From assembly GCA_016786925.1 (NCBI GenBank), contig JAEUTU010000063.1, forward strand, positions 62,001 to 126,000: 64,000 nt of DNA. The letters run 5' to 3'. Below the pieces are notes generated by a model. The model had not been told where the DNA came from and searched no databases. It saw only the letters and a list, made by a program, of their open reading frames with translations. This DNA comes from Bacteroidia bacterium. Lineage in GTDB: Bacteria; Bacteroidota; Bacteroidia; 2-12-FULL-35-15. Positions 17,219 through 25,943 of the stretch are shown piece after piece. Position 1 is the stretch's first letter; every line of letters begins with the position of its first letter. The translations under genes were made by a program, and so were the position numbers.

Positions 17219-18649
17219 ATGAAAAAATTGCTCTTGTTAGGTTCTATTGTTACTTTGGCTAGTTGCCAACAAAGTACCGGAGAACTTGTAGGTGTTCACC
17301 CACGTCCCGAGTGGTTCGATATCGATCCGTTTGGTATGTTGTACATCCCAATGGGAAGTTACAATATGGGTCCAAGTGATGAGGATACTCCTTATTCACA
17401 TACTACCAAGTCTAAAACAGTTTCTGTTCAAGCATTTTATATTGACCAAACAGAGATCTCTAACAATGAGTATCGCCAGTTTGTATATTACGTACGCGAC
17501 TCATTAGCGCACCGTCACTTGATTGATGATGGTATTGGTGAGCATGGTATTTCTGTGGATGAATATGGACAAGATCTAGACCCGCCATTATTGAACTGGG
17601 AAGAGGAAATTGAGTGGGAAGATCAAGGAACCAGAGAGGCATTAGAGTTTATGTACTTACCTCCTGAAGAGCGTTTCTACAAACGTAGACAAATTGATAC
17701 ACGTAAATTGAATTTTGAATACTATTGGATCAATTTCCGTATGGCTGCTCAAAAGTCAAATCGTTTCAAACCAAATAAATCTCCTGATCAAAACGGTCAA
17801 GATTTCATCAATGGTTGGGAAAATACTTCGGTAGGCGACAACAAAACGTTAGGTCACTACGATGTGAAGGATCCTATCTCTGATGGTAGCGGGAATTACA
17901 GCATGCGTGAGCGTAAGGATAAAGACCGTAGCGTGTTTATCGTGAAGGATATCATCAATGTTTATCCTGATACATTGGCTTGGGTACATGATTTCACTTA
18001 TTCATTCAATGAGCCTATGACCAATATGTATTTCTGGCACGTGGCTTATGATGATTATCCGGTTGTAGGTATTACATGGAAACAAGCTCGTGCATTTTGT
18101 ATCTGGAGAACAGAATTGTTCAACAATTGGTTGATCTCTAACGGTCAGACATTTGTGAACGACTTCCGTTTACCAACTGAATCAGAGTGGGAATATGCTG
18201 CTCGTGGTGGTAATGCATTAAGTCCTTATCCTTGGGGTGGTCCTTACATCAGAAATGCAATGGGATGTTTCTTAGGAAACTTTAAACCTATGCGTGGTAA
18301 CTACATCCCTGATGGTGGTTTCCATACGGTGAAGATCTTGTCTTACAACCCAAATGATTACGGTTTGTATTGTATGGCTGGAAATGCAGCTGAGTGGACA
18401 AGTAATGCATTCGATGAGTCTGCATACGACTTTGCACACGATTTAAACCCGGATTATGTTTACGAAGCACAAGATAACGAAGCGAACGTGTTAAAACGTA
18501 AAGTTATTCGTGGCGGTTCTTGGAAAGATGTAGGTTACTACTTACAAACTAGCTCTAGAACTTACGAGTATCAAGATACAGCGAAATGTTATGTTGGTTT
18601 CCGTTGTGTTCAAACATACTTAGGTCGCGCTAAAGGCGATGACCTATAA
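17219..18649 (+). CDS. gldK: T9SS/gliding lipoprotein GldK
   Basis: A 476-residue outer-membrane lipoprotein: lipobox LASC with Cys16. The body has the formylglycine-generating-enzyme (SUMF1-like) fold: 'MLYIPMGSYNMGPSDED' near the start, 'DQTEISNNEYRQF', 'LPTESEWEYAARGG', 'CMAGNAAEWTSNA', and 'RGGSWKDVGYYLQTSSR' near the end. GldK (PorK) forms a periplasmic ring with GldN under the outer membrane. Gene order gldK-L-M-N is the canonical one. Confidence 0.97.
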   Translation: MKKLLLLGSIVTLASCQQSTGELVGVHPRPEWFDIDPFGMLYIPMGSYNMGPSDEDTPYSHTTKSKTVSVQAFYIDQTEISNNEYRQFVYYVRDSLAHRHLIDDGIGEHGISVDEYGQDLDPPLLNWEEEIEWEDQGTREALEFMYLPPEERFYKRRQIDTRKLNFEYYWINFRMAAQKSNRFKPNKSPDQNGQDFINGWENTSVGDNKTLGHYDVKDPISDGSGNYSMRERKDKDRSVFIVKDIINVYPDTLAWVHDFTYSFNEPMTNMYFWHVAYDDYPVVGITWKQARAFCIWRTELFNNWLISNGQTFVNDFRLPTESEWEYAARGGNALSPYPWGGPYIRNAMGCFLGNFKPMRGNYIPDGGFHTVKILSYNPNDYGLYCMAGNAAEWTSNAFDESAYDFAHDLNPDYVYEAQDNEANVLKRKVIRGGSWKDVGYYLQTSSRTYEYQDTAKCYVGFRCVQTYLGRAKGDDL

Positions 18650-18712
18650 ACTTGAAAATCTCTAATCTAAACTAAATAAAAACAATTATTAACAATTTAA
18701 ACTTTAAAAATT

Positions 18713-19498
18713 ATGGGTGGTAAAAAATGGAAAAGTTTCATGGCCAAATTATACGGATTTGGTGCGGCAATCGTAATCGTTGGAGCGATGTTTAAAATCA
18801 TGCACTGGCCAGGTGCGGGTCCGATGCTTGTAATCGGTTTGTCTACAGAGGCGGTAATCTTCTTTTTCTCGGCATTTGAACCGCCACACGAAGAAGTGGA
18901 TTGGAGTTTGGTTTACCCTGAATTAGCTGGTATGCATGGTGAAGAAGGTGAAGAGAAGCATGCTAAAATTGAAGATAAAGGTTCTGTTACAGAACAATTA
19001 GATAACATGTTAGAAGAAGCGAAGATCGGACCGGAACTTATTGCAAGTTTAGGTGAAGGTATGCGTCATTTAGGTGACCAAGCTAATAAAATGTCTAACA
19101 TCGCTGATGCTTCAGTTGCAACTAACGAATATGTATCTAGTGTACAGTCTGCTGCTAAAAATGTAGCTTCTTTATCTAGCTCTTATTCAAAAGCTGCTGA
19201 GTCATTGATGGGATTGTCATTATCTAATGAAGATGGTGCTTCTTTCGGTGAGCAATTAAGCAAAGTTTCTAAAAACCTTTCTGCATTGAACGCTTCTTAT
19301 GAGTTACAATTGCAAGGTTCTAACGAACATTTAAAAGCTACTTCTAAATTCTATGATGGTTTAGCGGATCTAATGAAAAACTTGAATGATTCGGTTGATG
19401 ATACAAGAAAATACAAAGACCAAATCGCTCAACTTTCTTCTAACTTAGAATCGTTGAACACTATTTATGGAAATATGTTAAATGCTATGAGAAAATAA
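18713..19498 (+). CDS. gldL: T9SS/gliding motor protein GldL
   Basis: A 261-residue inner-membrane motor subunit. There are two membrane helices (about 13-31 and 37-54), with the conserved 'FGAAIVIVGAMFKIMHWPGAG' and Glu46 in 'LSTEAVIFFF'. A long cytoplasmic coiled-coil region follows. GldL and GldM form the proton-driven motor that powers T9SS and gliding; the glutamate in the second helix is the usual proton-path residue in the family. The stop codon overlaps a hairpin. Confidence 0.96.
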   Translation: MGGKKWKSFMAKLYGFGAAIVIVGAMFKIMHWPGAGPMLVIGLSTEAVIFFFSAFEPPHEEVDWSLVYPELAGMHGEEGEEKHAKIEDKGSVTEQLDNMLEEAKIGPELIASLGEGMRHLGDQANKMSNIADASVATNEYVSSVQSAAKNVASLSSSYSKAAESLMGLSLSNEDGASFGEQLSKVSKNLSALNASYELQLQGSNEHLKATSKFYDGLADLMKNLNDSVDDTRKYKDQIAQLSSNLESLNTIYGNMLNAMRK

Positions 19499-19516
19499 TA
19501 GGTTGAAAAACCTATT
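19497..19516 (+). promoter_or_regulatory. GAAA-loop hairpin at the gldL stop codon
   Basis: Eight-base stem AATAGGTT / AACCTATT closed by the tetraloop GAAA, beginning within the gldL stop codon. It has no T run directly after it. It is probably an mRNA end or stability element separating gldL from gldM. Confidence 0.55.
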
Positions 19517-19587
19517 GTTTCCTCTATCATTACTATTTTCATTCGACTATTAAAAGAAATATTAATCATAGAAAACAATTATAAGCT

Positions 19588-21198
19588 ATGGCAGGTGGTA
19601 AAGAAACCCCAAGGCAGAAGATGATTGGTATGATGTACCTGGTGTTAACAGCACTTTTGGCGCTTAACGTATCAAAAGAGATCTTGAATGCCTTTGTAAT
19701 TATTGAAGAGAGTTTAAATGTTACAAACGAAAACTTCGATACGAAGAACGGATTGTTATATCAAAAGTTTGCTAAAGCTACAGCTGAAAATCCTGACAGA
19801 GCTAAGCCTTGGGAACAAAAAGCTTTAAAGGTGCAAAAAGAATCAAAAGAACTTTGTGCTTTTATTGATGATATTAAGAGTCAGTTATATCAAAAAATTC
19901 AAGGAATTCCTAAAGAACAAGCAGATACTCTTCACTTAATGTATCTGGAAAGTAAGGATGAGAATAACATCCCTACTGAATTAATGATTGGTGCCGGAGC
20001 TGATGCTGAAAATGCAACAGGTCTGTCTAAAGATTTAAAGGAAAGAATTGAGAAGTATAAAAAAACAATTACTGATCAGGTGCCTGAAAAAGACCGTAAG
20101 ACGTTGAAATTGGGTTTAAGTACTGAAGAAATGTACTCTATCGGTGATGAGCGTATGGTGAAATGGGAAAGTAATTTGTTTGCCCACCAACCTGCTGCTG
20201 CTGTACTAAGCGTTTTAGCGAAATTGAAAAATGACGTTAAGAATGCGGAGTCAGATGTTGTAGCTACCTTATTAAGAAATGTAGATGAGTCTACTATCAA
20301 ATTTGATAAAGTAGTTGCGAAAGTAGTTGCTCCATCAAATTACATCATTTCAGGTGAAGAATATAAAGCGGATATCTTTATTGCTGCTTATAACTCTTCT
20401 TCTAATCCGGAGATCTTAATTGGTGCAGTAGATACTTCAACAGGCTTGATCAAAGGTGCTTCTACGAAATTGGAAACATTTGAGAATGGTTTAGGTAAAT
20501 ACTCAACAAAAACAGGTTCAGAAGGGGAACAAATCTTGACAGGTGTTATTAATGTAAAAGGACAAGATGGTAAAGTTACCGGATATCCTTTCGAAACATC
20601 TTACATGGTTGCTCGTCCTTCAATGGCTGTTTCACCTACAAAAATGAATGTATTCTACATTGGTGTTGAGAATCCTGTTGCTATTTCTGTTGCAGGTGCA
20701 TCACCTACAGATGTAGTAGCTACACTTTCCGGTGCTAGTGGTTCTATTGTTTCTAAAGGACAAGGACAATACATCGTTAAAGTAAGTGGTGGTACAAAAT
20801 GTGATATCAATGTTTCTGTGAAAACAAAAACAGGAAGTAAATCAATGGGTAAAATGGAATTCCGTATTAAGAAAGTTCCTAGTCCATTGGCTTCTTTTGC
20901 TGGTATCACAGGTGATGGTAAAGCATCAAAAGGTGAATTACAATCAGCAGGTGGTGTTATCCCTAAATTAGAGGATTTCGTATTCGACTTGAAATTCCCT
21001 GTTATTTCTTGGGTAATGTCCATGAACATCAATGGTGTATTCGTTGATGCTCCTGCTTCAGGTCCTTCTAAAACTAGCCAAATGAGCGAAATGCTTAATA
21101 AGGCTAAACCAGGCTCTAAGATCTTGATCGAGCAGGTTAAAGTTCAAGCACCTGATGGAGTTCGTTCTATCCCTGGTTGTGTGATCAAAGTGAAATAA
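19588..21198 (+). CDS. gldM: T9SS/gliding motor protein GldM
   Basis: A 536-residue protein with one N-terminal membrane helix (about 12-30, 'MIGMMYLVLTALLALNVSKE') and a large periplasmic part made of successive beta domains. GldM dimers insert into the GldL ring and reach the GldK/GldN ring, transmitting torque. The N-terminal 'GKETPRQKMIGMMYLVLTAL' is the family signature. gldN starts 21 bases downstream, so the two are cotranscribed. Confidence 0.97.
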   Translation: MAGGKETPRQKMIGMMYLVLTALLALNVSKEILNAFVIIEESLNVTNENFDTKNGLLYQKFAKATAENPDRAKPWEQKALKVQKESKELCAFIDDIKSQLYQKIQGIPKEQADTLHLMYLESKDENNIPTELMIGAGADAENATGLSKDLKERIEKYKKTITDQVPEKDRKTLKLGLSTEEMYSIGDERMVKWESNLFAHQPAAAVLSVLAKLKNDVKNAESDVVATLLRNVDESTIKFDKVVAKVVAPSNYIISGEEYKADIFIAAYNSSSNPEILIGAVDTSTGLIKGASTKLETFENGLGKYSTKTGSEGEQILTGVINVKGQDGKVTGYPFETSYMVARPSMAVSPTKMNVFYIGVENPVAISVAGASPTDVVATLSGASGSIVSKGQGQYIVKVSGGTKCDINVSVKTKTGSKSMGKMEFRIKKVPSPLASFAGITGDGKASKGELQSAGGVIPKLEDFVFDLKFPVISWVMSMNINGVFVDAPASGPSKTSQMSEMLNKAKPGSKILIEQVKVQAPDGVRSIPGCVIKVK

Positions 21199-21219
21199 AA
21201 TTTTTAAAACGGAACAGTC

Positions 21220-22095
21220 ATGAAAAAAGTAAAAATTCTTTTAACGCTATTTGTTGTTGCATTTGCAGCATTAACTAGCTACGCTCAAGAGGTATTGGCA
21301 CCAAAGCCACCAAAATACCCTGATGGAGTATATACAAAAGAAAATACCCGCACTCGCAGAGCTATTCCCTATACACATTTGCGTGAAGCCGATGTAATGT
21401 GGAGCAAACGTGTATGGCGCGTGATTGACCTTCGTGAAAAGATCAACCATCCTTTGTATTACCCTGATCAAATTATTCTTGACAGAAAGAGTTTGTTTGA
21501 TGTGATCAAAGATGCCGCTTTGAAAGACGGAACAATTACTTGTTTCGATCAACCCGGTATTGATGACGAATTCCGTTACGAGATGACCAAAAGTGAAATT
21601 GATAAACTTTTAGTTTCTTGGGATTCAACAGCTACTGCTGAAGATCCAAACAATCCCGGAACATACATCTCTGCTCCTGTAAAAAATGAGATCGCTTCTA
21701 TTTCAGTTTGGAAATATTGGGTAAAAGAAGATTGGTTCTTTGACAAACAACGTTCTGTTTTAGATGTTCGTATCATCGGATTATGTCCATTGGTTGAAAA
21801 GAAAACAGAAACAGGTGAGTCAACCGGTGCTGATAAAGCATTATTCTGGGTGTATTTCCCTGAGTGCCGTCCGGTATTTGCTAATCAGGAAGTGTATATG
21901 CGTCACAATGATGCTGAGCGTAGAACTTTTGAAGATATCTTCTGGAAACGTATGTTCTCCAGCTATGTTAGAAAAGAGTCAAACGTATACAACAGATCGA
22001 TCGTTGAGTACAAGACAGGTTTAGATGCTTTGTTAGAATCAGAACGTATCAAAAATGATGTGTTTGTTTACGAGCACGATTTATTCCATTTCTAA
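21220..22095 (+). CDS. gldN: T9SS/gliding protein GldN
   Basis: A 291-residue periplasmic protein with a signal peptide ending 'LTSYAQ'. The core is 'READVMWSKRVWRVIDLREKIN', 'YWVKEDWFFDKQRSVLDVRIIG' and the C-terminal 'ESNVYNRSIVEYKTGLDALLES', all typical of GldN/PorN. It forms the ring with GldK. A terminator follows 25 bases after the stop, ending the gldK-N transcript before the paralogue. Confidence 0.97.
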   Translation: MKKVKILLTLFVVAFAALTSYAQEVLAPKPPKYPDGVYTKENTRTRRAIPYTHLREADVMWSKRVWRVIDLREKINHPLYYPDQIILDRKSLFDVIKDAALKDGTITCFDQPGIDDEFRYEMTKSEIDKLLVSWDSTATAEDPNNPGTYISAPVKNEIASISVWKYWVKEDWFFDKQRSVLDVRIIGLCPLVEKKTETGESTGADKALFWVYFPECRPVFANQEVYMRHNDAERRTFEDIFWKRMFSSYVRKESNVYNRSIVEYKTGLDALLESERIKNDVFVYEHDLFHF

Positions 22096-22112
22096 GAAAA
22101 AATCTTATTAAT

Positions 22113-22151
22113 AAAAAAAGATCCCTTGCCATCAGGCAGGGGATTTTTTTT
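22113..22151 (+). terminator. Intrinsic terminator between gldN and its paralogue
   Basis: Ten-base stem ATCCCTTGCC / GGCAGGGGAT (one T-G wobble) with loop ATCA and a run of eight T. Confidence 0.9.
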
Positions 22152-22190
22152 GTGCAATATCTTTCGATAAGGTTCCGTTTTCATTCAGAA

Positions 22191-22197
22191 AAGGAGG
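22191..22197 (+). promoter_or_regulatory. Strong Shine-Dalgarno before the gldO-like gene
   Basis: AAGGAGG five bases before the ATG at 22203, a near-perfect anti-16S match and unusual for this genome. It settles the start: a reading 17 codons longer would begin directly at the terminator. Confidence 0.65.
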
Positions 22198-22202
22198 CCA
22201 TT

Positions 22203-23072
22203 ATGAAAACTTATCTTTTCGCTTGCTGCTGTATTCTATTTGTGAATACAAGTATTTCTTCAGCACAATGTTTAACACAAAGCAATGTAATTGATCCCAA
22301 GAGTCCTGACCTCTCTCTAGCCGGCAGGATAAATAAACCATTTCCGGTTTCGTACACCTATCAGCGTGAAGCCGATGTGATGTGGAGTAAAAGGATTTGG
22401 AGAGTGATCGACATGAGGGAAAAACTGAATTTACCGATCTACTATCCAACAGAGCCCAATGTAGGTTTGAGAAGTTTATTTGACGTGCTTAAATGTGCTG
22501 TATTGGAGGATAGTTTGACGGCTTTTGCAAATCCTGCATTCGATGATGAATTTAAAAATCCCATGACGAAAGCAGAGATCAGAAGTGTGTTGATTCACTG
22601 GGATTCAACACATCAAATAGAGAATGTGGAGAATCCCGGAGAAATGATAGTTAGTCCAATGAAGACTGAGATCACTGCCGGTGATGTCCGTCAGTATTGG
22701 ATAAAAGAAGATTGGTTCTTTGATCGTCAGCGCTCTGTGATGGAGTGTAGGATCATTGGAATATGCCCTTTAGTAGAAAAGAAATCCGAGAGTGGAGAAG
22801 TCGTTGGGCTGAAGCCTTTGTTCTGGATCTATTTCCCGGAAGCCCGCTCTTATTTAGCAAAAGCAGCCGTTTTTAACAGATGGAATGATGCGGCAAGAAT
22901 GAGTTATGATGAATTGTTTGTAAAGCGAATGTTCGCCAGCTATGTCTATAAAGAGTCGAATGTTTATGATAGGACCATAGCGCAATATAAAACAGGCCTT
23001 GACGCTTTGCTGGAGTCGGAAGATATTAAAGAAGATATTTTTAAGTACGAAGAAGACCTATGGCACCGTTAG
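22203..23072 (+). CDS. gldO: GldN paralogue (GldO-like)
   Basis: A 289-residue second GldN-type protein with a signal peptide (MKTYLFACCCILF... to SSAQ). It shares the blocks 'READVMWSKRIWRVIDMREKLN', 'YWIKEDWFFDRQRSVMECRIIG' and 'KESNVYDRTIAQYKTGLDALLE' with GldN. In Flavobacterium johnsoniae, gldN is followed by the partly redundant gldO; this gene holds the same position. Here it is separated from gldN by a terminator and has its own strong ribosome-binding site, so it is probably expressed independently. Its stop overlaps the stop of the convergent DUF2461 gene by four bases. Confidence 0.9.
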   Translation: MKTYLFACCCILFVNTSISSAQCLTQSNVIDPKSPDLSLAGRINKPFPVSYTYQREADVMWSKRIWRVIDMREKLNLPIYYPTEPNVGLRSLFDVLKCAVLEDSLTAFANPAFDDEFKNPMTKAEIRSVLIHWDSTHQIENVENPGEMIVSPMKTEITAGDVRQYWIKEDWFFDRQRSVMECRIIGICPLVEKKSESGEVVGLKPLFWIYFPEARSYLAKAAVFNRWNDAARMSYDELFVKRMFASYVYKESNVYDRTIAQYKTGLDALLESEDIKEDIFKYEEDLWHR

Positions 23073-23728
23073 TCACAGGCTCTTCTTAAAAATGAATTGA
23101 ATGGATAAGCACTTTCGAAGGAAGTGCTTATTTTTTTGACCGCACTTTTTGATGTTATATCCGTATCCTTAAGATATTCCAGTGCAATAAAACTTTTAAG
23201 TTTTAAAAATTCAATCTCCGGATGTTCCTTGTCGTATCCTTTTGGTGCGGTTTTTACTTTGTCTTCTTGCGATAGACCTTTAAAATGTTTTTTAAATTCT
23301 TTCGTGGAGAGTATTTTTCTAAATTCATCTGCATTGTAGTCGATCTCCTGACGAACTGCATTTAATTGGGGTGCAGGAGGCATCCACATCCCGCAGGCTA
23401 AAAAACAATTTCCCGGCTCGATATGAATATAATAGCCTGCCGAAAATGATTTTTTCCCTTCGGGAGAAATATAGGCTCCTATATTGGTTTTGTATGGAGC
23501 TTTATTGGCGGAGAAACGAATATCTCGGTTGATTCGGAATATGCAATCCTTGGCTTCTAAATGTTTGACAGATGGATCGAATTGAGCGATACTTGTGATC
23601 AATTCATTAACGAATGCTTTTAATTCCAGTTTTACTTGTTCGTATGTAGGACGGTTCTTATCAAACCATTCTTTGGAATTATTCTTTTTTAATTGGCTTA
23701 AAAAATCAAGTGTAGATGTACTGATCAT
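23069..23728 (-). CDS. DUF2461 domain protein
   Basis: A 219-residue soluble protein starting 'MISTSTLDFLSQLKKNNSKEWFDKNRPTY', the typical DUF2461 opening. It continues with 'DCIFRINRDIRFSANKAPYKTNIGAYISPEGK' and 'GYYIHIEPGNCFLACGMWMP'. Function unknown. I use the ATG at 23728, four bases after the stop of the transporter gene; longer readings would overlap that gene. Its 3' coding part contains a perfect terminator hairpin for the opposite strand. Confidence 0.9.
   Translation of the reverse strand: MISTSTLDFLSQLKKNNSKEWFDKNRPTYEQVKLELKAFVNELITSIAQFDPSVKHLEAKDCIFRINRDIRFSANKAPYKTNIGAYISPEGKKSFSAGYYIHIEPGNCFLACGMWMPPAPQLNAVRQEIDYNADEFRKILSTKEFKKHFKGLSQEDKVKTAPKGYDKEHPEIEFLKLKSFIALEYLKDTDITSKSAVKKISTSFESAYPFNSFLRRACD
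23106..23137 (+). terminator. Terminator of the gldO-like gene embedded in the DUF2461 coding sequence
   Basis: Eleven-base stem TAAGCACTTTC / GGAAGTGCTTA (one T-G pair) with loop GAA and seven T following, 34 bases past the gldO-like stop. On the other strand the same bases code for part of DUF2461. Confidence 0.85.
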
Positions 23729-23732
23729 AGTA

Positions 23733-24851
23733 TTATTTTTTTGAATGTTCTTCATCCAATTCGGCTGTGAGCTGCTGAACAATTTTGAAGTTAGATAAAA
23801 ATTCTTTAGCTATAATTCGCAAGATGGTATAAACAGGAACTGCCACGATCATACCTCCAATTCCGGCAAGTGTCCCCGCAGTAAGGATTACAATAAAAAT
23901 TTCTAATGGATGCGCTTTAACAATATTGGATATGACTAAAGGTTGAAAGAAGAACGCATCTAATAATTGTACAACCAAGAATGTGATACATATTTTACCT
24001 AATAGAGGTAAAAGTTGGGAATAAAACTCCATTTCCAAATTGGATGTAACTCCAATTAGTAAGCCGAATGCAATTCCGAATAGTGGTCCAATGTATGGAA
24101 TGATATTTATTAATCCAGCAAACATGCCAATAAGTAGCGCATTTTTGATCCCTATTATGCTCAAACCGATAGCTGTTAATGTTGCTATAAATAACATGTC
24201 CAGTAAAATGCCGATAAAGTAACGGGTCAGTAGTCGTTTAGTATCTCGCAATATCTCCTTTACCGGTTCGATATGTTTGGGCGGAGTTAGTAACAGAAAA
24301 ATTCGATAGATCAAATGTTCGTCTTTGATAAAGAAGAATGCCATAAAAAGAACCGCAAAGGTTCCTCCGATCATACTGGTTGTAAAACTAAATATTTGAG
24401 AAGCAATATTAGAGATCTCCTGAAAGCCTAAAATGGAAGTAAGTTGAGTGGCCAGAAATTTTTCAATCGATTCTCCATGTCCGTAGTTGATCTGGAATTT
24501 TTGAAGATCGTATTCCAGGTTTTTAAGTGGTTCTTTAAAAACAGTAACCACTTCGTTCGGATTGATCTGACTGATGATCCTTGCTTCTTCAACTATCAGC
24601 GGAATAAACATAGATACCAAAAGCAGGAAGATGCCAGCGATAGATGCAAGTGAAAGTATGGCTACAATTGTTTTAGGTAAAACAAAATTTTTGATCTTGA
24701 TCTTGGAATATAGTTTCAGAAAGGGCTGTCCAATCAAAGATATAATAACTGCAACGGCAATATAGATAATAATAGATTTTAAATAGATCCATATCAATGC
24801 AATGAGTGCAATGATGAGTCCGATGATAAAATATTTTGAGAATGATTGCAT
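23733..24851 (-). CDS. AI-2E family transporter (PerM-like)
   Basis: A 372-residue polytopic inner-membrane protein with about seven to eight hydrophobic segments. Two pairs lie at the N-terminus, a long periplasmic loop spans about 95-175, and a C-terminal helix cluster holds 'GIKNALLIGMFAGLINIIPYIGPLFG', the family signature. Members include the AI-2 exporter TqsA and sodium/proton antiporters, so the substrate cannot be named. The ATG at 24851 is preferred to a TTG 24 codons upstream that lies in the promoter region of the divergent gene. DUF2461 follows after four bases, likely in the same operon. Confidence 0.9.
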   Translation of the reverse strand: MQSFSKYFIIGLIIALIALIWIYLKSIIIYIAVAVIISLIGQPFLKLYSKIKIKNFVLPKTIVAILSLASIAGIFLLLVSMFIPLIVEEARIISQINPNEVVTVFKEPLKNLEYDLQKFQINYGHGESIEKFLATQLTSILGFQEISNIASQIFSFTTSMIGGTFAVLFMAFFFIKDEHLIYRIFLLLTPPKHIEPVKEILRDTKRLLTRYFIGILLDMLFIATLTAIGLSIIGIKNALLIGMFAGLINIIPYIGPLFGIAFGLLIGVTSNLEMEFYSQLLPLLGKICITFLVVQLLDAFFFQPLVISNIVKAHPLEIFIVILTAGTLAGIGGMIVAVPVYTILRIIAKEFLSNFKIVQQLTAELDEEHSKK

Positions 24852-24906
24852 TTGTTCGATTTCTGATATAAAGATATAAAATGTGTGAGAATAAAACTCA
24901 GAATAG

Positions 24907-24914
24907 TATATTTG
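24907..24914 (+). promoter_or_regulatory. Bacteroidota -7 box for the membrane hydrolase gene
   Basis: TATATTTG matches TAnnTTTG and lies 18 bases before the ATG at 24933. No good -33 TTG is seen. Confidence 0.55.
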
Positions 24915-24932
24915 TTTTGTCAAACAATTTAT

Positions 24933-25943
24933 ATGGATTCATTAACACATTTGGTATTAGGAGCAGCTATCGGAGAAGCTGTATTAGGCAAGAAGATCGG
25001 ACGTAAAGCGATGCTTTGGGGTGCTTTGGCCGACACGATACCTGATTTCGATGTTTTTGCATCTTGTTGTACCACCGATGCGCAGCAATTGATGGTTCAC
25101 AGAGGTATTACACATTCCTTATTGTTTGTTTTTCTTATGTCGCCTCTCATTGGATATGTTTTCACTAAGATATTTAAGAAAGCAGATGTAAGCTGGAAAG
25201 AATGGACATTACTCTTCTTCTTGGGAATGTTTACACATATTTTAATTGATGCAATGACTGCATATGGTACAGGTTGGTTTGAGCCATTTAGTGAATACAG
25301 AGTTAGTTTTAATTCTATTTTTGTTGCAGATATTTTTTACACTGTCCCATTTTTGGTATGTGTTCTTGTTGCCTTGATCGCAAAAAACGGATCTCCTCGA
25401 AGAGTAAAATGGAATAGAGCGGGTTTAATAATTAGTACTGCTTATTTAGTGTTTACGCTGTTTAACAAATGGCATGTACATCATACTATGTCTGATTCAT
25501 TTACAAGGCAAAGTTATACAGCCGAAGAGTTTGTGACCACTCCAACTCCTTTAAACAATTTTTTATGGATGGCCTATTCAAATGATGAAGCAGGGACATA
25601 TATTGGTTACTATTCCATCTTTGATAAATCATCTGAAATTGATTTTCATCGGGTTGAGCGAAATGAAAATTTGTTGGAGCCATTCGAAGGAGATGAGTCT
25701 TTAGCGATATTAAAACAGTTTTCAAAAGGACATTATGTAATAAGTCAGGAAGATTCTATTGTTTACTTTAATGATGTTCGTTTTGGTCAGATGGGTGGAT
25801 GGGATCAATCGGATGCCGGTTTCCCTTTCTCATTCAAATTGAACAAAAATGCAGACAATTCGATGGCATTGGATAGAGGAAAGTTTAAAATGTCTTTTGC
25901 AGATGCCTTTGCATCTTTATATACACGTGTAAAAGGAAAATAA
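24933..25943 (+). CDS. YdjM-like membrane-bound metal-dependent hydrolase
   Basis: A 336-residue protein opening 'MDSLTHLVLGAAIGEAVLGKK', with 'ALADTIPDFDVF' and 'HRGITHSLLFVFLM'. The conserved His and Asp residues are those of the LexA-regulated, membrane-bound YdjM/DUF457 hydrolase family. Four or so membrane helices fill residues 60-190; the C-terminal half is soluble. The substrate is unknown. The ATG at 24933 is chosen since it gives the family N-terminus. The next gene begins at the base directly after its stop codon. Confidence 0.88.
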   Translation: MDSLTHLVLGAAIGEAVLGKKIGRKAMLWGALADTIPDFDVFASCCTTDAQQLMVHRGITHSLLFVFLMSPLIGYVFTKIFKKADVSWKEWTLLFFLGMFTHILIDAMTAYGTGWFEPFSEYRVSFNSIFVADIFYTVPFLVCVLVALIAKNGSPRRVKWNRAGLIISTAYLVFTLFNKWHVHHTMSDSFTRQSYTAEEFVTTPTPLNNFLWMAYSNDEAGTYIGYYSIFDKSSEIDFHRVERNENLLEPFEGDESLAILKQFSKGHYVISQEDSIVYFNDVRFGQMGGWDQSDAGFPFSFKLNKNADNSMALDRGKFKMSFADAFASLYTRVKGK

